The notes below the pieces were generated by a model. The model was not told where the DNA came from, did no database searches, and was given only the letters and a program-made list of their open reading frames with translations. Position numbers and translations under genes: made by a program. From Candidatus Gastranaerophilales bacterium (GTDB lineage: Bacteria; Cyanobacteriota; Vampirovibrionia; Gastranaerophilales; UBA9579), in NCBI GenBank assembly GCA_028689995.1, contig JAQVCB010000009.1:1-56825 (forward strand): a stretch of 56,825 nt of DNA. The letters run 5' to 3'. Shown here one piece after another: positions 1 through 9,423 of the stretch (within the stretch, counting starts at the first letter, position 1; every line of letters begins with the position of its first letter).

Positions 1-390
1 CTTGCATTCTGGCATAGAAATTCCGGTGAACAAAATAATATTGGTGATTGGGTAAATAAACATATAGGTACAATTTCTTTCCTGAGCTTTGTTCCAACAC
101 TTATAACCGAGGCAAGTGCTTCATTGAGAGGCTTAGGCTATCTAGAAAAATATGCTGAACAGCATAAATCCGTTACTCCTGAAATGATTAAAAATTATAA
201 AGGTCGTATGGGATGGGCATTTGGAACGTATGCGGCAACTGCTCTGTTAACTCCTATTGCTATAAAACTTGGTGTTATGGTAAAAGATAAGATGGTTTCA
301 GATAATAATAATCAAGAAATGAAACAATCTTATGACAGGTTCTTCAATCAACAATATCAGACATCAGGCGGTTTTAGAATTAATAAATAG
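1..390 (+). CDS. 3' part of a host membrane protein (start outside window)
   Basis: Frame 1 is open from base 1 (LAFWHRNSGEQNNIGDWVNKHIGTISFLSF...GGFRINK*); the 124..390 ORF is its 3' part; hydrophobic segments. Confidence 0.7.
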   Translation, partial: LAFWHRNSGEQNNIGDWVNKHIGTISFLSFVPTLITEASASLRGLGYLEKYAEQHKSVTPEMIKNYKGRMGWAFGTYAATALLTPIAIKLGVMVKDKMVSDNNNQEMKQSYDRFFNQQYQTSGGFRINK

Positions 391-1234
391 TGGAATTGCT
401 AAAAATGAAGCCTCAATAGAGGCCAATATTCTTGTTGAATGTGTTTTTGGACTTTCAAAAAAGGATATGCTAATTAATCCAAAGCAGAAAGTGCCTGAAA
501 ATCTTGAAAAAAAATTCAAAGAGCTGGTTCAAAAAAGAATAAATGAGAAAATTCCGGTTCAGTATCTTGTAAATAAAGCTTTTTTTATGGGGTATGAATT
601 TTATGTTGATGAAAATGTTCTAATCCCAAGACCAGAAACGGAAATTCTGGTGGAAGAAGTCATAAAACTCATTAAGGCAAGCAAAAAGAAGAATTTAACT
701 ATAATAGACATTGGTACAGGTTCAGGCTGCATAGCCTGCATGCTGGCTAAAAATTTATATAATAAGTGTCATCCTGAATTCATTTCAGGATCTAATAATT
801 ATAACATTACAGCTTCTGACATTTCTAAAAAAGCCCTCGATATAGCAAAATTTAATGCACAAAAGCTTAATATTGCTGATAAAATTGAATTCCAACGTTC
901 TGATATTTTAAAGGATATAGATGAAACCTTTAATTTTATTATCTCAAATCCGCCCTATATTCCGCTTAAAGATCGAGAAAGCCTGCAAATTGAGGTTTCA
1001 GGGCATGAACCGCACCTTGCCCTGTTTGTTGATGATGAAAAAGGAATATCTTTTTATAAAGAACTTATCAGGCAATCCAAAGAAAAGTTAAACTCTGCTG
1101 GCTACCTGGCAGTAGAAATAGGCATTTCTCAGTCCCATTATATTTCAGAATTACTACAAGAAGCCGGCTTTGTTGATATACAAATAATTAAAGATTTTAG
1201 TGATATTGACAGAGTGATTATTGCCAGAAAGTAA
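332..1234 (+). CDS. prmC: Peptide chain release factor N5-glutamine methyltransferase
   Basis: SAM motif DIGTGSGCIA, catalytic NPPYIPL, C-terminal GISFYKELI...FSDIDRVIIARK typical of PrmC. Confidence 0.93.
   Translation: MTGSSINNIRHQAVLELINSGIAKNEASIEANILVECVFGLSKKDMLINPKQKVPENLEKKFKELVQKRINEKIPVQYLVNKAFFMGYEFYVDENVLIPRPETEILVEEVIKLIKASKKKNLTIIDIGTGSGCIACMLAKNLYNKCHPEFISGSNNYNITASDISKKALDIAKFNAQKLNIADKIEFQRSDILKDIDETFNFIISNPPYIPLKDRESLQIEVSGHEPHLALFVDDEKGISFYKELIRQSKEKLNSAGYLAVEIGISQSHYISELLQEAGFVDIQIIKDFSDIDRVIIARK
766..798 (+). repeat. REP-like palindromic repeat inserted in frame in prmC (encodes CHPEFISGS)
   Basis: TGTCATCCTGAATTCATTTCAGGATCT contains TCCTGAA-TTCAT-TTCAGGA; interrupts the usual PrmC spacing between SLAK and ITASDIS. 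Confidence 0.7.
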
Positions 1235-1352
1235 AATTTCATTTTTGAAATTATTTCTAAGATTTTTTAAAAATACAAAATTTTGGACATTCGATCTTGA
1301 AAAGTTATAATATATTTATGGACAACGCTTTAAACAGTTTAGAGGGGAAAAA

Positions 1353-1740
1353 ATGGAAAATCAGTTTAATAATAATCAGAATAGTGATGAAATTATAATA
1401 GATTTTAATAAAATATGGCGAATAATCTGTTATAGAAAAAGTTTAATCATAACATGTTTTGTGTTAGCTATTATTTTATCGGGATTATTAACTATATTAA
1501 TGCCTAAAAAGTATGAAACTGAAGCTAAATTACTGATAAATAAAAGTAGTTCCACGAACCTTGCAGATATAAATCCTTTTATTATATCTGATGCAGTTGA
1601 TATTGGTGGTGGAGGAATGTCAAGTCTGCTGGGCGGTTCCTCAAATCTTAGTAATGAAATAGAAATATTAAAATCTCCGCTGGTTTTGGACCCTGTAATT
1701 AAAATTAATAACCTTAAATATAAAAAAGGAAAAAAAACAG
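1353..1740 (+). pseudogene. Truncated Wzz/chain-length determinant (N-terminal half only)
   Basis: Aligns with the 17229..18590 protein (KYE.EA.LLINK..STNLADINPF...LGGS..L.NE.EILKSPLVL.PVI...L.YKKG) and then diverges abruptly after KKGKK. Confidence 0.85.
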
Positions 1741-2399
1741 GCTGTCCTTTGCCAGGACTTTTCGGAATTTTGCAGACTTAGCCGTTTCTCGCCCGTTGCT
1801 AGTATCTTAGCCTGATTTTTGCGCTTCCGACCTGACGGGAAAATTGCCGGATTGTGTCCACTTTTCCGCATTATTTTTTCAAAAAAATTGACGTTAAGTT
1901 ATTTAAATTTGCACCTGTATTATAGATATATTAATGGTCTTGCCGAGGTGGTAAAAAATAGGACATTTTTTCTCTAAGTCCGCACGTCGGAAAAAGTCGG
2001 AAATCTTACTTTATGTTTCTGGGCGGAAGTTTAAATACTTTTTAAAAGAGCTAATACGCTAATATTCTAAAAAACTGCCATTTTATTTTTATAATTGATT
2101 CGAATCAGAGCTTTCAAAACCGAAGTGATAATTACCAATCTTCCTGTAAGTTACATGGGCAGATAATTTAGGCTTAAGATGGATGAGCTTGTGATAAATT
2201 TTGCCAATTTTTAATGGGTATTTAACCGGTAGTTAATAGGATTTTAATCACTGGTTAAAACTCGGAAGCAAGTTTAGGAAAAGCTGCCTATTTTTTCAGG
2301 ATTTATAATCTTTTATTCAGACATAAATGAACACAAATTACTCTAAAACAGTTCCATTCTGAGAATTCCGATTTAACATTGACAACAACATTAGATTAG

Positions 2400-4436
2400 A
2401 TGGAGTCGTCAATGAATAACGGCATTTTAAATGTACAAGATTGCTGGCTTGATGTTGATATTGTGGCAGAGCTGAAAGGAATAACTGAAAGAGCAGTCAG
2501 ACTTGCAATAAGGAAAAAGAAATATATTACTAAAGCTTGTAACACCAGAGGAGGTAAGAGTTACAAGATTTTGTTATCTTCGCTGGAGCCTAAAATCCAG
2601 CAGAAATATTTGGATGAATATTATAAAGATCTTGTTCTATCAGAATCCCAGCAAGAACTTATCAAGATTGAACCAAAGCAAGAAAAGATTATACCTGAGC
2701 ATATAAGGAAAATTGCATTAGCAAGATTGGACCTTTTAAAACTCTGGGATAGGTTCAGAAGAGAGCGTGGAGCAGTTGGAGCTGCAAATAAAGACTTCCT
2801 GCAGTTATATAATTCGGGAGAATTTCACGCAAATATATTTCAAACGATAGGTAAGGTTTCAATAGGTACACTTTATAGGTGGAAACAGTCACTGGGTACG
2901 CTTACCTGCGATGACTGGACAAGACTCGTTCCTGAATACAATTATTCAAGTGATACAGAATATAGAACCAGCCTTACTGATGAGGAGATCAGAATCTTTA
3001 TGAAACTCCTCCTTAATCAGAATCGCTTCAGTGTTGGAAAAGCAATAAGCCTTACAAAACATATCCTGCAGACAAGAGGCATAGATATTACAGCAAAAGA
3101 AGTTACTTTTAGAAGGTATGCTGAGTGGTTTAAAAAATATAATTATGATAAGTGGATTTTATCTCGTGAAGGCCAGAAGGCATTAAGAGATAAAGTCGAA
3201 CCATATATAGTTCGTGATGCTTCAATACTTGATGTCGGACAAATTTTAATCTCAGACGGACATAAATTAAACTTTCAAGTAATAAATCCTTTTAACGGAA
3301 AACCCTGCAGAGCAACATTAGTTGGATTTCTCGACTGGAAATCGGCAGGTCTTGTTGGATATGAAATTATGCTCGAAGAATGCACGCAAAGTATTGTCTC
3401 TGCCTTAAGAAACTCAATTTTAAGACTTGGCAAGATTCCGGATATAGTTTATCAAGATAACGGCAAAGCATTCAGGGCAAAGTTTTTTACAGGAGATAAA
3501 AACTTTGAGGAGTTAGGATTTAACGGAATTTACGGAAAGCTTGGAATCAAACCGGTCTATGCAACTCCATATAACGCAAGGGCAAAAGTAATAGAAAGGT
3601 TCTTCCTTGAGTTTCAAGAAAGCTTTGAAAAGCTTTTACCTTCATACATAGGCTCATCAATAGAAAATAAGCCAGCTTATTTAAAGCGAAATGAAGAACT
3701 ACATAAAGAAATTCATAACGGTTATGTACCGACTATTCAAGAAGCAATTCAGCTTATTGAAACTTGGCTTGAGTATAAACACAGCCAGCCCTGCCCGAAT
3801 GTTCCTAATAAAACAATAGCTGAAGTTTTAGCAGAAGTTAAAAAGCAGGAAATAGATGAACAGGAGCTTGATGATCTAATGCTTGCGATGGAAATAAAAA
3901 CCATAGGCAGAAACGGAATTAGATTTTTAAAGAGTGATTACTTTGATGATTCTCTTTATGGCATAAGGGATAAAGCAATCATCAAATATAGTCTATTTGA
4001 TATTAGCTACATAAAGGTTTATTCAATGAAAGGTGAATATTTATGTAAGGCATACAGGGTTATGCCCACTCATCCAATGGCTCAACATCTTGGAGATATT
4101 AAAGACATTGAAGATTACAAGCAAAAAATAGTTAAACAGAGACAGCTCAGAAATAAAACACTAAAAGCGGTTAAGCAGTACTTTAAAGCAGAGGACATTA
4201 ATATGATTGAAAAGCATCTAATTGATGATTTACACCAAACTCCTGTTATTCAGGAAACACCAAAATTAATTCCAAAAATTATACCGAATCAAGTTTTAGC
4301 AAGACCGATATTTAAGTCAAAATTTGAAAGATTTGAATGGCATTTAAAGCAAGGTTGTATAAATCAAGCTGATAGGAGGTGGGTTGAAGTCTATAAAAAA
4401 TCAGATGAATACACAATGATATATGGAGAGGCCTAA
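2400..4436 (+). CDS. MuA-like DDE transposase
   Basis: DDE candidates ISDGHKLNF, VYQDNGKAFRAK, ARAKVIERFFLEFQ; N-terminal HTH; Mu transposase C-terminal layout. Confidence 0.92.
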   Translation: MESSMNNGILNVQDCWLDVDIVAELKGITERAVRLAIRKKKYITKACNTRGGKSYKILLSSLEPKIQQKYLDEYYKDLVLSESQQELIKIEPKQEKIIPEHIRKIALARLDLLKLWDRFRRERGAVGAANKDFLQLYNSGEFHANIFQTIGKVSIGTLYRWKQSLGTLTCDDWTRLVPEYNYSSDTEYRTSLTDEEIRIFMKLLLNQNRFSVGKAISLTKHILQTRGIDITAKEVTFRRYAEWFKKYNYDKWILSREGQKALRDKVEPYIVRDASILDVGQILISDGHKLNFQVINPFNGKPCRATLVGFLDWKSAGLVGYEIMLEECTQSIVSALRNSILRLGKIPDIVYQDNGKAFRAKFFTGDKNFEELGFNGIYGKLGIKPVYATPYNARAKVIERFFLEFQESFEKLLPSYIGSSIENKPAYLKRNEELHKEIHNGYVPTIQEAIQLIETWLEYKHSQPCPNVPNKTIAEVLAEVKKQEIDEQELDDLMLAMEIKTIGRNGIRFLKSDYFDDSLYGIRDKAIIKYSLFDISYIKVYSMKGEYLCKAYRVMPTHPMAQHLGDIKDIEDYKQKIVKQRQLRNKTLKAVKQYFKAEDINMIEKHLIDDLHQTPVIQETPKLIPKIIPNQVLARPIFKSKFERFEWHLKQGCINQADRRWVEVYKKSDEYTMIYGEA

Positions 4437-4483
4437 ACGATGATTAGAGTTAAAAGACAAAGATTAATGAGGTTAAATAAAGA

Positions 4484-5197
4484 ATGAAGAAAGTATTTGT
4501 AAAAACTCAAAATGTTAAAAACCTGATAAATATGATGAATAACCTTCAAAATAGAGCAGAAGGAGTTCCAGGGTTTGGTCTGGTGTATGGAGAACCCGGC
4601 CTTGGTAAAACACAAGCCATACTTTGGTGGGTGATGCAGAATGATGCTGTTTTTATCAGAAGCACAAAGCTTATGACAGGTAGATGGCTATTAGAAGAAT
4701 TAATTGAGGAATTGGGTGAATATCCGGGTAATAAAAATTCTGATCTTTTTAAACAATGCGTAAATCAATTAAAAGAAACTCCAAGAACAATTGTTATTGA
4801 TGAAGTTGATTATTTAACAGGAGAGTCTCAGGTTATTGAAACTTTAAGAGATGTACATGACAAGACTGGAGTTCCAATAATACTTGTTGGAATGGCAATG
4901 GCAGATAAAAAGTTAATCAGATATCGACATTTATACGATAGAATTTCTGAAAAACTTAAATTTGAAGAATTCAGAAAAGAAGATATTAAAGATATAGTCA
5001 ATCAATTAAGCGAAGTGAAAATGACTGAATGTGCCATTGACTATATTTACAATAATACCAGCAGATTTAGGCAAATAGTAAAACTTATAAACAAAGCAGA
5101 GCAAATTGCTTCTGCAAATGAAATAAATATGATTGATGAAATAACACTAAAGGAGTTTGTACCGTATGATTCAGCAGAAGATTATAAAGCTGGCTAA
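4484..5197 (+). CDS. MuB/TniB-like AAA+ transposition ATPase
   Basis: Walker A GEPGLGKT, Walker B TIVIDEVDYL; directly downstream of muA. Confidence 0.92.
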   Translation: MKKVFVKTQNVKNLINMMNNLQNRAEGVPGFGLVYGEPGLGKTQAILWWVMQNDAVFIRSTKLMTGRWLLEELIEELGEYPGNKNSDLFKQCVNQLKETPRTIVIDEVDYLTGESQVIETLRDVHDKTGVPIILVGMAMADKKLIRYRHLYDRISEKLKFEEFRKEDIKDIVNQLSEVKMTECAIDYIYNNTSRFRQIVKLINKAEQIASANEINMIDEITLKEFVPYDSAEDYKAG

Positions 5198-6788
5198 AGG
5201 CTTAAATAATTTTACGTTTAATGATGTTTCAGTATTACTGGAGAATGACGAATCTTCTATAAATCAAGCTCTTGATCAACTTGTTATAAGCAATCTGTTA
5301 AAAAAACGAGATAATCTGTATTTTTACGTTGATAAATGTGAATTAAAAAGAAACAATTTGAATCCTAAAATTCTCGAAGATATTAAATTATTTAAAAAAG
5401 ATGATGAGTTTTATCAGGAATATAGCAGATTATCAGAAAAACACAGGAAAAAAGTTGATAAATATATTCAAATTCTTAAAGCTTCAAAATTTTTAAGAGG
5501 TAACGCTTTAATAGAATTTATAGAGCTTTGGAATAAGAAGCATCCTGATTTGAAAACTTCATATCACAGCGTAATTAGAGCTAGAAATGAATACAATCAC
5601 TATGGCTTAAAAGGGCTTACAGCCAAATATTCTTATCGGTATATAAAAAAAATTAAAAATCTTTCTATCTATAATCCGAAGTTTATTGATAAGTATTTAT
5701 CCAGTAATATTCCAAGTTTAGAGGAATGTTATGAAAAATTAAAAATAGAGTTTTTAAAAGAATCTTCTAAAAATAAATTGATGGATTTTCCTGAGCCTGA
5801 ACTTTTTATGAAAAAATTGTATGAAAAATATTCAAAGTCAGAGATTGATTTTTATAGATCAAGAAAAAGACAAACTAATAATTTAAATATCAATAAGATT
5901 AGTTTTAATGATGCTGCTTATAAATATCTTGAATTTATAAGAAACAATCTTAAGCATTCGACATATAGAGGCTATCTGTCAAAAGTAAGAAACTATCTCC
6001 TACCGTATTTTAAGGATCTCCCTGTAGAAAAAATAACGATAAACTTAATAAATAACCTTGCATTAAATCTGCAGGAATCTGGAGCCTCAAATAGCAAGGT
6101 TAATAAGATAGTTAATCTTACCAGAAATATTGTCAATGAATACAATAAGGAAATATTAAAAGCTGAAAATCTCTCAGATAAATTCAAATATGATAAAAAG
6201 GATCGGTATAAAACAATCAAGGTTTTATGCCTTAATGAGATCCAAAAGTTATTATTGACAGCAAAGTCTTTCAATACTGAGTTTTATACATTTTTATTCA
6301 TACTCATATCTACAGGACTCACTAAAGGAGAGCTTCTAGCATTAAGCTGGGATCAAGTAGATTTTACAAATAAAATTATTACTGTCGACAGATATTATAC
6401 TAATAGCAAAATTTGTAAGCATAAAACAAAGTACAGTATAAGAAACGTAAATTTGCCTGATGACATCTTAAATCTACTAGAAAATATAAATAAAAAGCAA
6501 TCACAAAGAATTAAATATGTTTTTAACGACCCAAGTAAACTCAAATCTGAAAATTTTTCCATTTGTGACCTCAATAAGATTACTACATGTGCTGGATTAG
6601 AAAAAATAACATTTAATATTCTTAGGGATACTTATGGAGCATTGTTAATTCATAAAGGCTTTTCAATTGAGTATGTCACCCTGCAACTCGGGCTTTATTC
6701 TGTTGACAATACATACAGCAAATACAAGCATTTATTGGCTCAAGAACAATTTAAATTAAGTTCTTTAATATATGGTAACAATGAATAG
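5166..6788 (+). CDS. Hybrid protein: winged-helix-like N-terminus, MuA-type DNA-binding region, degenerate tyrosine recombinase
   Basis: KHRKKVDKYIQILKASKFLRGNALIEFIELWNKKHPDLKTSY aligns with the prophage MuA; C-terminus has STGLTKGELLALSWDQVDF, NILRDTYGALLIHKGFS, LGL...YSKYKHL. ATG at 5166 preferred to track start 5157. Confidence 0.82.
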   Translation: MIQQKIIKLAKGLNNFTFNDVSVLLENDESSINQALDQLVISNLLKKRDNLYFYVDKCELKRNNLNPKILEDIKLFKKDDEFYQEYSRLSEKHRKKVDKYIQILKASKFLRGNALIEFIELWNKKHPDLKTSYHSVIRARNEYNHYGLKGLTAKYSYRYIKKIKNLSIYNPKFIDKYLSSNIPSLEECYEKLKIEFLKESSKNKLMDFPEPELFMKKLYEKYSKSEIDFYRSRKRQTNNLNINKISFNDAAYKYLEFIRNNLKHSTYRGYLSKVRNYLLPYFKDLPVEKITINLINNLALNLQESGASNSKVNKIVNLTRNIVNEYNKEILKAENLSDKFKYDKKDRYKTIKVLCLNEIQKLLLTAKSFNTEFYTFLFILISTGLTKGELLALSWDQVDFTNKIITVDRYYTNSKICKHKTKYSIRNVNLPDDILNLLENINKKQSQRIKYVFNDPSKLKSENFSICDLNKITTCAGLEKITFNILRDTYGALLIHKGFSIEYVTLQLGLYSVDNTYSKYKHLLAQEQFKLSSLIYGNNE

Positions 6789-6797
6789 GATAAATTT

Positions 6798-8432
6798 ATG
6801 ATTAAAGAAAAGATATTAAAACTTGCAAAAGTGCTTAATACTTTTACTGTTGACGAAATGGTAACTGTGTTAGAAGAAACAGAAAATCAAATAGGGCATT
6901 ATATAGAAAGCTTAGTCCAAGCTAATTGTTTAAAAAAGGTATCAGAGAAACAGTATTTATATTTAAAAAATCCCAATAATCGTCTTCTACAACAAAAATT
7001 AAAGTTTGAAGCTTTACTTAATACTTATAATGAAGAATACAAGATAAGAGTTTTAGAAGAAATCAGTAGCTCAAAATTAATGGGTGAATATTTAAAATAT
7101 CAGCCAAAAACAAGACAAAAAATTGAGAAAAATTTAGTTTTATTTAGATTAACTGAGAATCTCAATAATAAAGAATTTAGAAGCTTTATTATTAGCTGGA
7201 ACCAAAGATATCCGGATCAGAGAGTATTAAGATGTGACACAAATCTAAGAAATACTTACAATAATTATGGTTTAAGAAAATTTCTCGAAAAATTTTCTTC
7301 CAAATCGTTGCCAAAACATGCTTTATTAGGAATATATTTTCCTCAATTTATTAATATGTACTTCTCTAAAAAAGCACCCAGTGTAGAAGTTTGTTTAGAT
7401 AAACTTAAATTAGATTTTTTAAAAAACCAAAAACGTATTGAAGGCAATTATTTTCCTGACTACAAGTTTTTTATAAAAAAGCTGAATTCAGAATTTATGC
7501 CGGAGGAAATAGAGTATAACAGGTCTTACAAAAGAAGAAGTGTTTGCTCAATAACTTTTCAGGAAGCAGCTTTTGAATATTTAAATAAAATAAGAAAAGA
7601 AAAAAGTTTTAAAACTTATAAAAGTTATTCTTGTCATATAAAAAAATACAGTTTCCCTTTTTTTCAAAACATTAAAATATTAGATATTACTCCCGAAATA
7701 TTCAATATTTTTATATTAACCTTAAATAAAGAAAAACACTCAACCATAACAATTAGAAGCATAATTAATCATACGTTAAATATTATCAATTTATATTGTC
7801 AATTATCAAGAAGGGATTTAAATGTAAATATTAAAAATGAGAAAGCTAAAAAGCAAATCAGAGTTTTAACAGATAAAGAAGTTTCAACGCTATTAGCTAT
7901 TTCTCAGCAAATGTACCCGGACGTATATGCGTTCATATCCACAATCCTATCAACAGGATTAAAACAGTCAGAAATTCTTGCTATAAGTTGGGATAAAATA
8001 GATTTTAAAAATAAAAGAATTTTGATTGATGGCTATTACTTTGATAAAAAAATTAAAAGTTATACTAAAAAAGGTTTTATCAGGTATATAGAGATTTCTG
8101 ATAATCTTGCTGAGGTGCTAAAAGATTGGAAAAATAAATATCCAAAGAACTGGAAATATGTTTTTGTAACTAAAGCAAGCGATATAACTAAAAATTTTAC
8201 ACGTAACAGGCTAAATCCTATTACTCAAAGAGCTGGAATTGAAAACCTACTCTTAGATAATTTGCGAGATACATACGTGGTAAATCAAATTAAACAAAAT
8301 ATTTCTATAATTTATATTGCCCAACAACTTGGCTACACTTCCGCTGAATACGTTTGCAGAAGATATAAAAGTTTTTTAGAAAAATATACAATTCAGTTAA
8401 GCAGTACCCAAAATTGTCTTGAAATAATTTAG
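6798..8432 (+). CDS. Second hybrid MuA-type DNA-binding / degenerate tyrosine recombinase protein, paralog of the preceding gene
   Basis: Same layout: MIKEKILKLAKVLNTFT start, KTRQKIEKNLVLFRLTENLNNKEFRSFIISWNQRYPD, then STGLKQSEILAISWDKIDF, DNLRDTY, QLGY...RRYKSFL. Confidence 0.8.
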   Translation: MIKEKILKLAKVLNTFTVDEMVTVLEETENQIGHYIESLVQANCLKKVSEKQYLYLKNPNNRLLQQKLKFEALLNTYNEEYKIRVLEEISSSKLMGEYLKYQPKTRQKIEKNLVLFRLTENLNNKEFRSFIISWNQRYPDQRVLRCDTNLRNTYNNYGLRKFLEKFSSKSLPKHALLGIYFPQFINMYFSKKAPSVEVCLDKLKLDFLKNQKRIEGNYFPDYKFFIKKLNSEFMPEEIEYNRSYKRRSVCSITFQEAAFEYLNKIRKEKSFKTYKSYSCHIKKYSFPFFQNIKILDITPEIFNIFILTLNKEKHSTITIRSIINHTLNIINLYCQLSRRDLNVNIKNEKAKKQIRVLTDKEVSTLLAISQQMYPDVYAFISTILSTGLKQSEILAISWDKIDFKNKRILIDGYYFDKKIKSYTKKGFIRYIEISDNLAEVLKDWKNKYPKNWKYVFVTKASDITKNFTRNRLNPITQRAGIENLLLDNLRDTYVVNQIKQNISIIYIAQQLGYTSAEYVCRRYKSFLEKYTIQLSSTQNCLEII

Positions 8433-8640
8433 TTAAAATCTGTAAAAAGGGTATGTCTGAAAATCCATTGGAATGTTGATACATGAAGTAATTCGGGATT
8501 ATGCAGAAAATATTTGCAACACTGCATTTAGATAAGTAAAAGAGCAGTTAAAGATGAGTAATTTGAGAAAGGAGAATTTTTGTGTTTTAATACAATTAAC
8601 TGACAGTATTATTTTTAGACACTGAACGGGTTAGATAAAC

Positions 8641-9384
8641 ATGAATAGTGTAAAAAGGTCAGAAAGAGAATATCATAATAAGCGTTTTACTGAAGACCCT
8701 AGAAAAAAGATATCAATATTTTATTTTCTTTTTAATAGCATTAACAAGTATTATTCAGACTATATAGAAAAAAATGCAAATAATAAAAACATATTAGAAA
8801 TAGGTTGTGGGACAGAGAGTTTAGCTGTAAAGCTTGTTCAATATGGTGCAAATGTAAATGCAATAGATATATCCGATGTAGCTATAAAGCTTGCGAAAGA
8901 AAATTCACAAAAGTTGAATTTAAACATAAATTATAGTGTTATGGATGCAGAAATACTTGAATTTGAGCAGGATTCTTTTGATTTAATATGTGGAAATTCG
9001 ATTTTACATCATCTAAATATTGATAACTCTTTAAAAGAAATAGTAAAAGTATTAAAGAAAGATGGTAAAGCAGTTTTTAGAGAACCGCTAGGACACAATT
9101 TTATTGTGAATCTTTTTAGGAAATCAACGCCAATCTTAAGGTCACCAGATGAACATCCTCTATTAAAAGATGATTTAGCTAAATTTAATGGATATTTTAA
9201 GCAAGTAGATTTGAAATTTTATTATTTTACTGCATTATTAGCTTTAATCTTGAATAAAACTATCTTTGCAAAATTGTCTTTGCAAATTCTTGAGTATGTA
9301 GATAATATTATCTTTTTATTGTTACCTTTTGCAAGAAAATATGCTTGGCAGGTTTGTATTATACTTTCACAACCAAAAAAATAA
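8641..9384 (+). CDS. Class I SAM-dependent methyltransferase
   Basis: NILEIGCGTESLAVKL, NAIDISDVAI, DLICGNSILHHL. Confidence 0.85.
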   Translation: MNSVKRSEREYHNKRFTEDPRKKISIFYFLFNSINKYYSDYIEKNANNKNILEIGCGTESLAVKLVQYGANVNAIDISDVAIKLAKENSQKLNLNINYSVMDAEILEFEQDSFDLICGNSILHHLNIDNSLKEIVKVLKKDGKAVFREPLGHNFIVNLFRKSTPILRSPDEHPLLKDDLAKFNGYFKQVDLKFYYFTALLALILNKTIFAKLSLQILEYVDNIIFLLLPFARKYAWQVCIILSQPKK

Positions 9385-9423
9385 TCAACTAAAAACGTAT
9401 TGAAAATTAACTTAGAATTTGTA

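Larger units (their letters stand above)
1741..8640 (+). mobile_element. Mu/Tn7-superfamily-like transposon inserted in wzz copy 1 (boundaries approximate)
   Basis: wzz truncation at ~1738, ~660 bp noncoding lead, then muA-muB-hybrid recombinase x2 in one operon; right end not resolved. Confidence 0.6.

Noticed and set aside
1353-1781. ORF as a complete short Wzz protein
   Set aside because: Homology to the 17229..18590 protein stops abruptly at ~1738; the last residues (TGCPLPGLFGILQT) are read-through into the inserted DNA.
8641-9384. Methyltransferase as transposon cargo
   Set aside because: Possible, but the right end of the element is unresolved and the gene is equally consistent with the polysaccharide locus.
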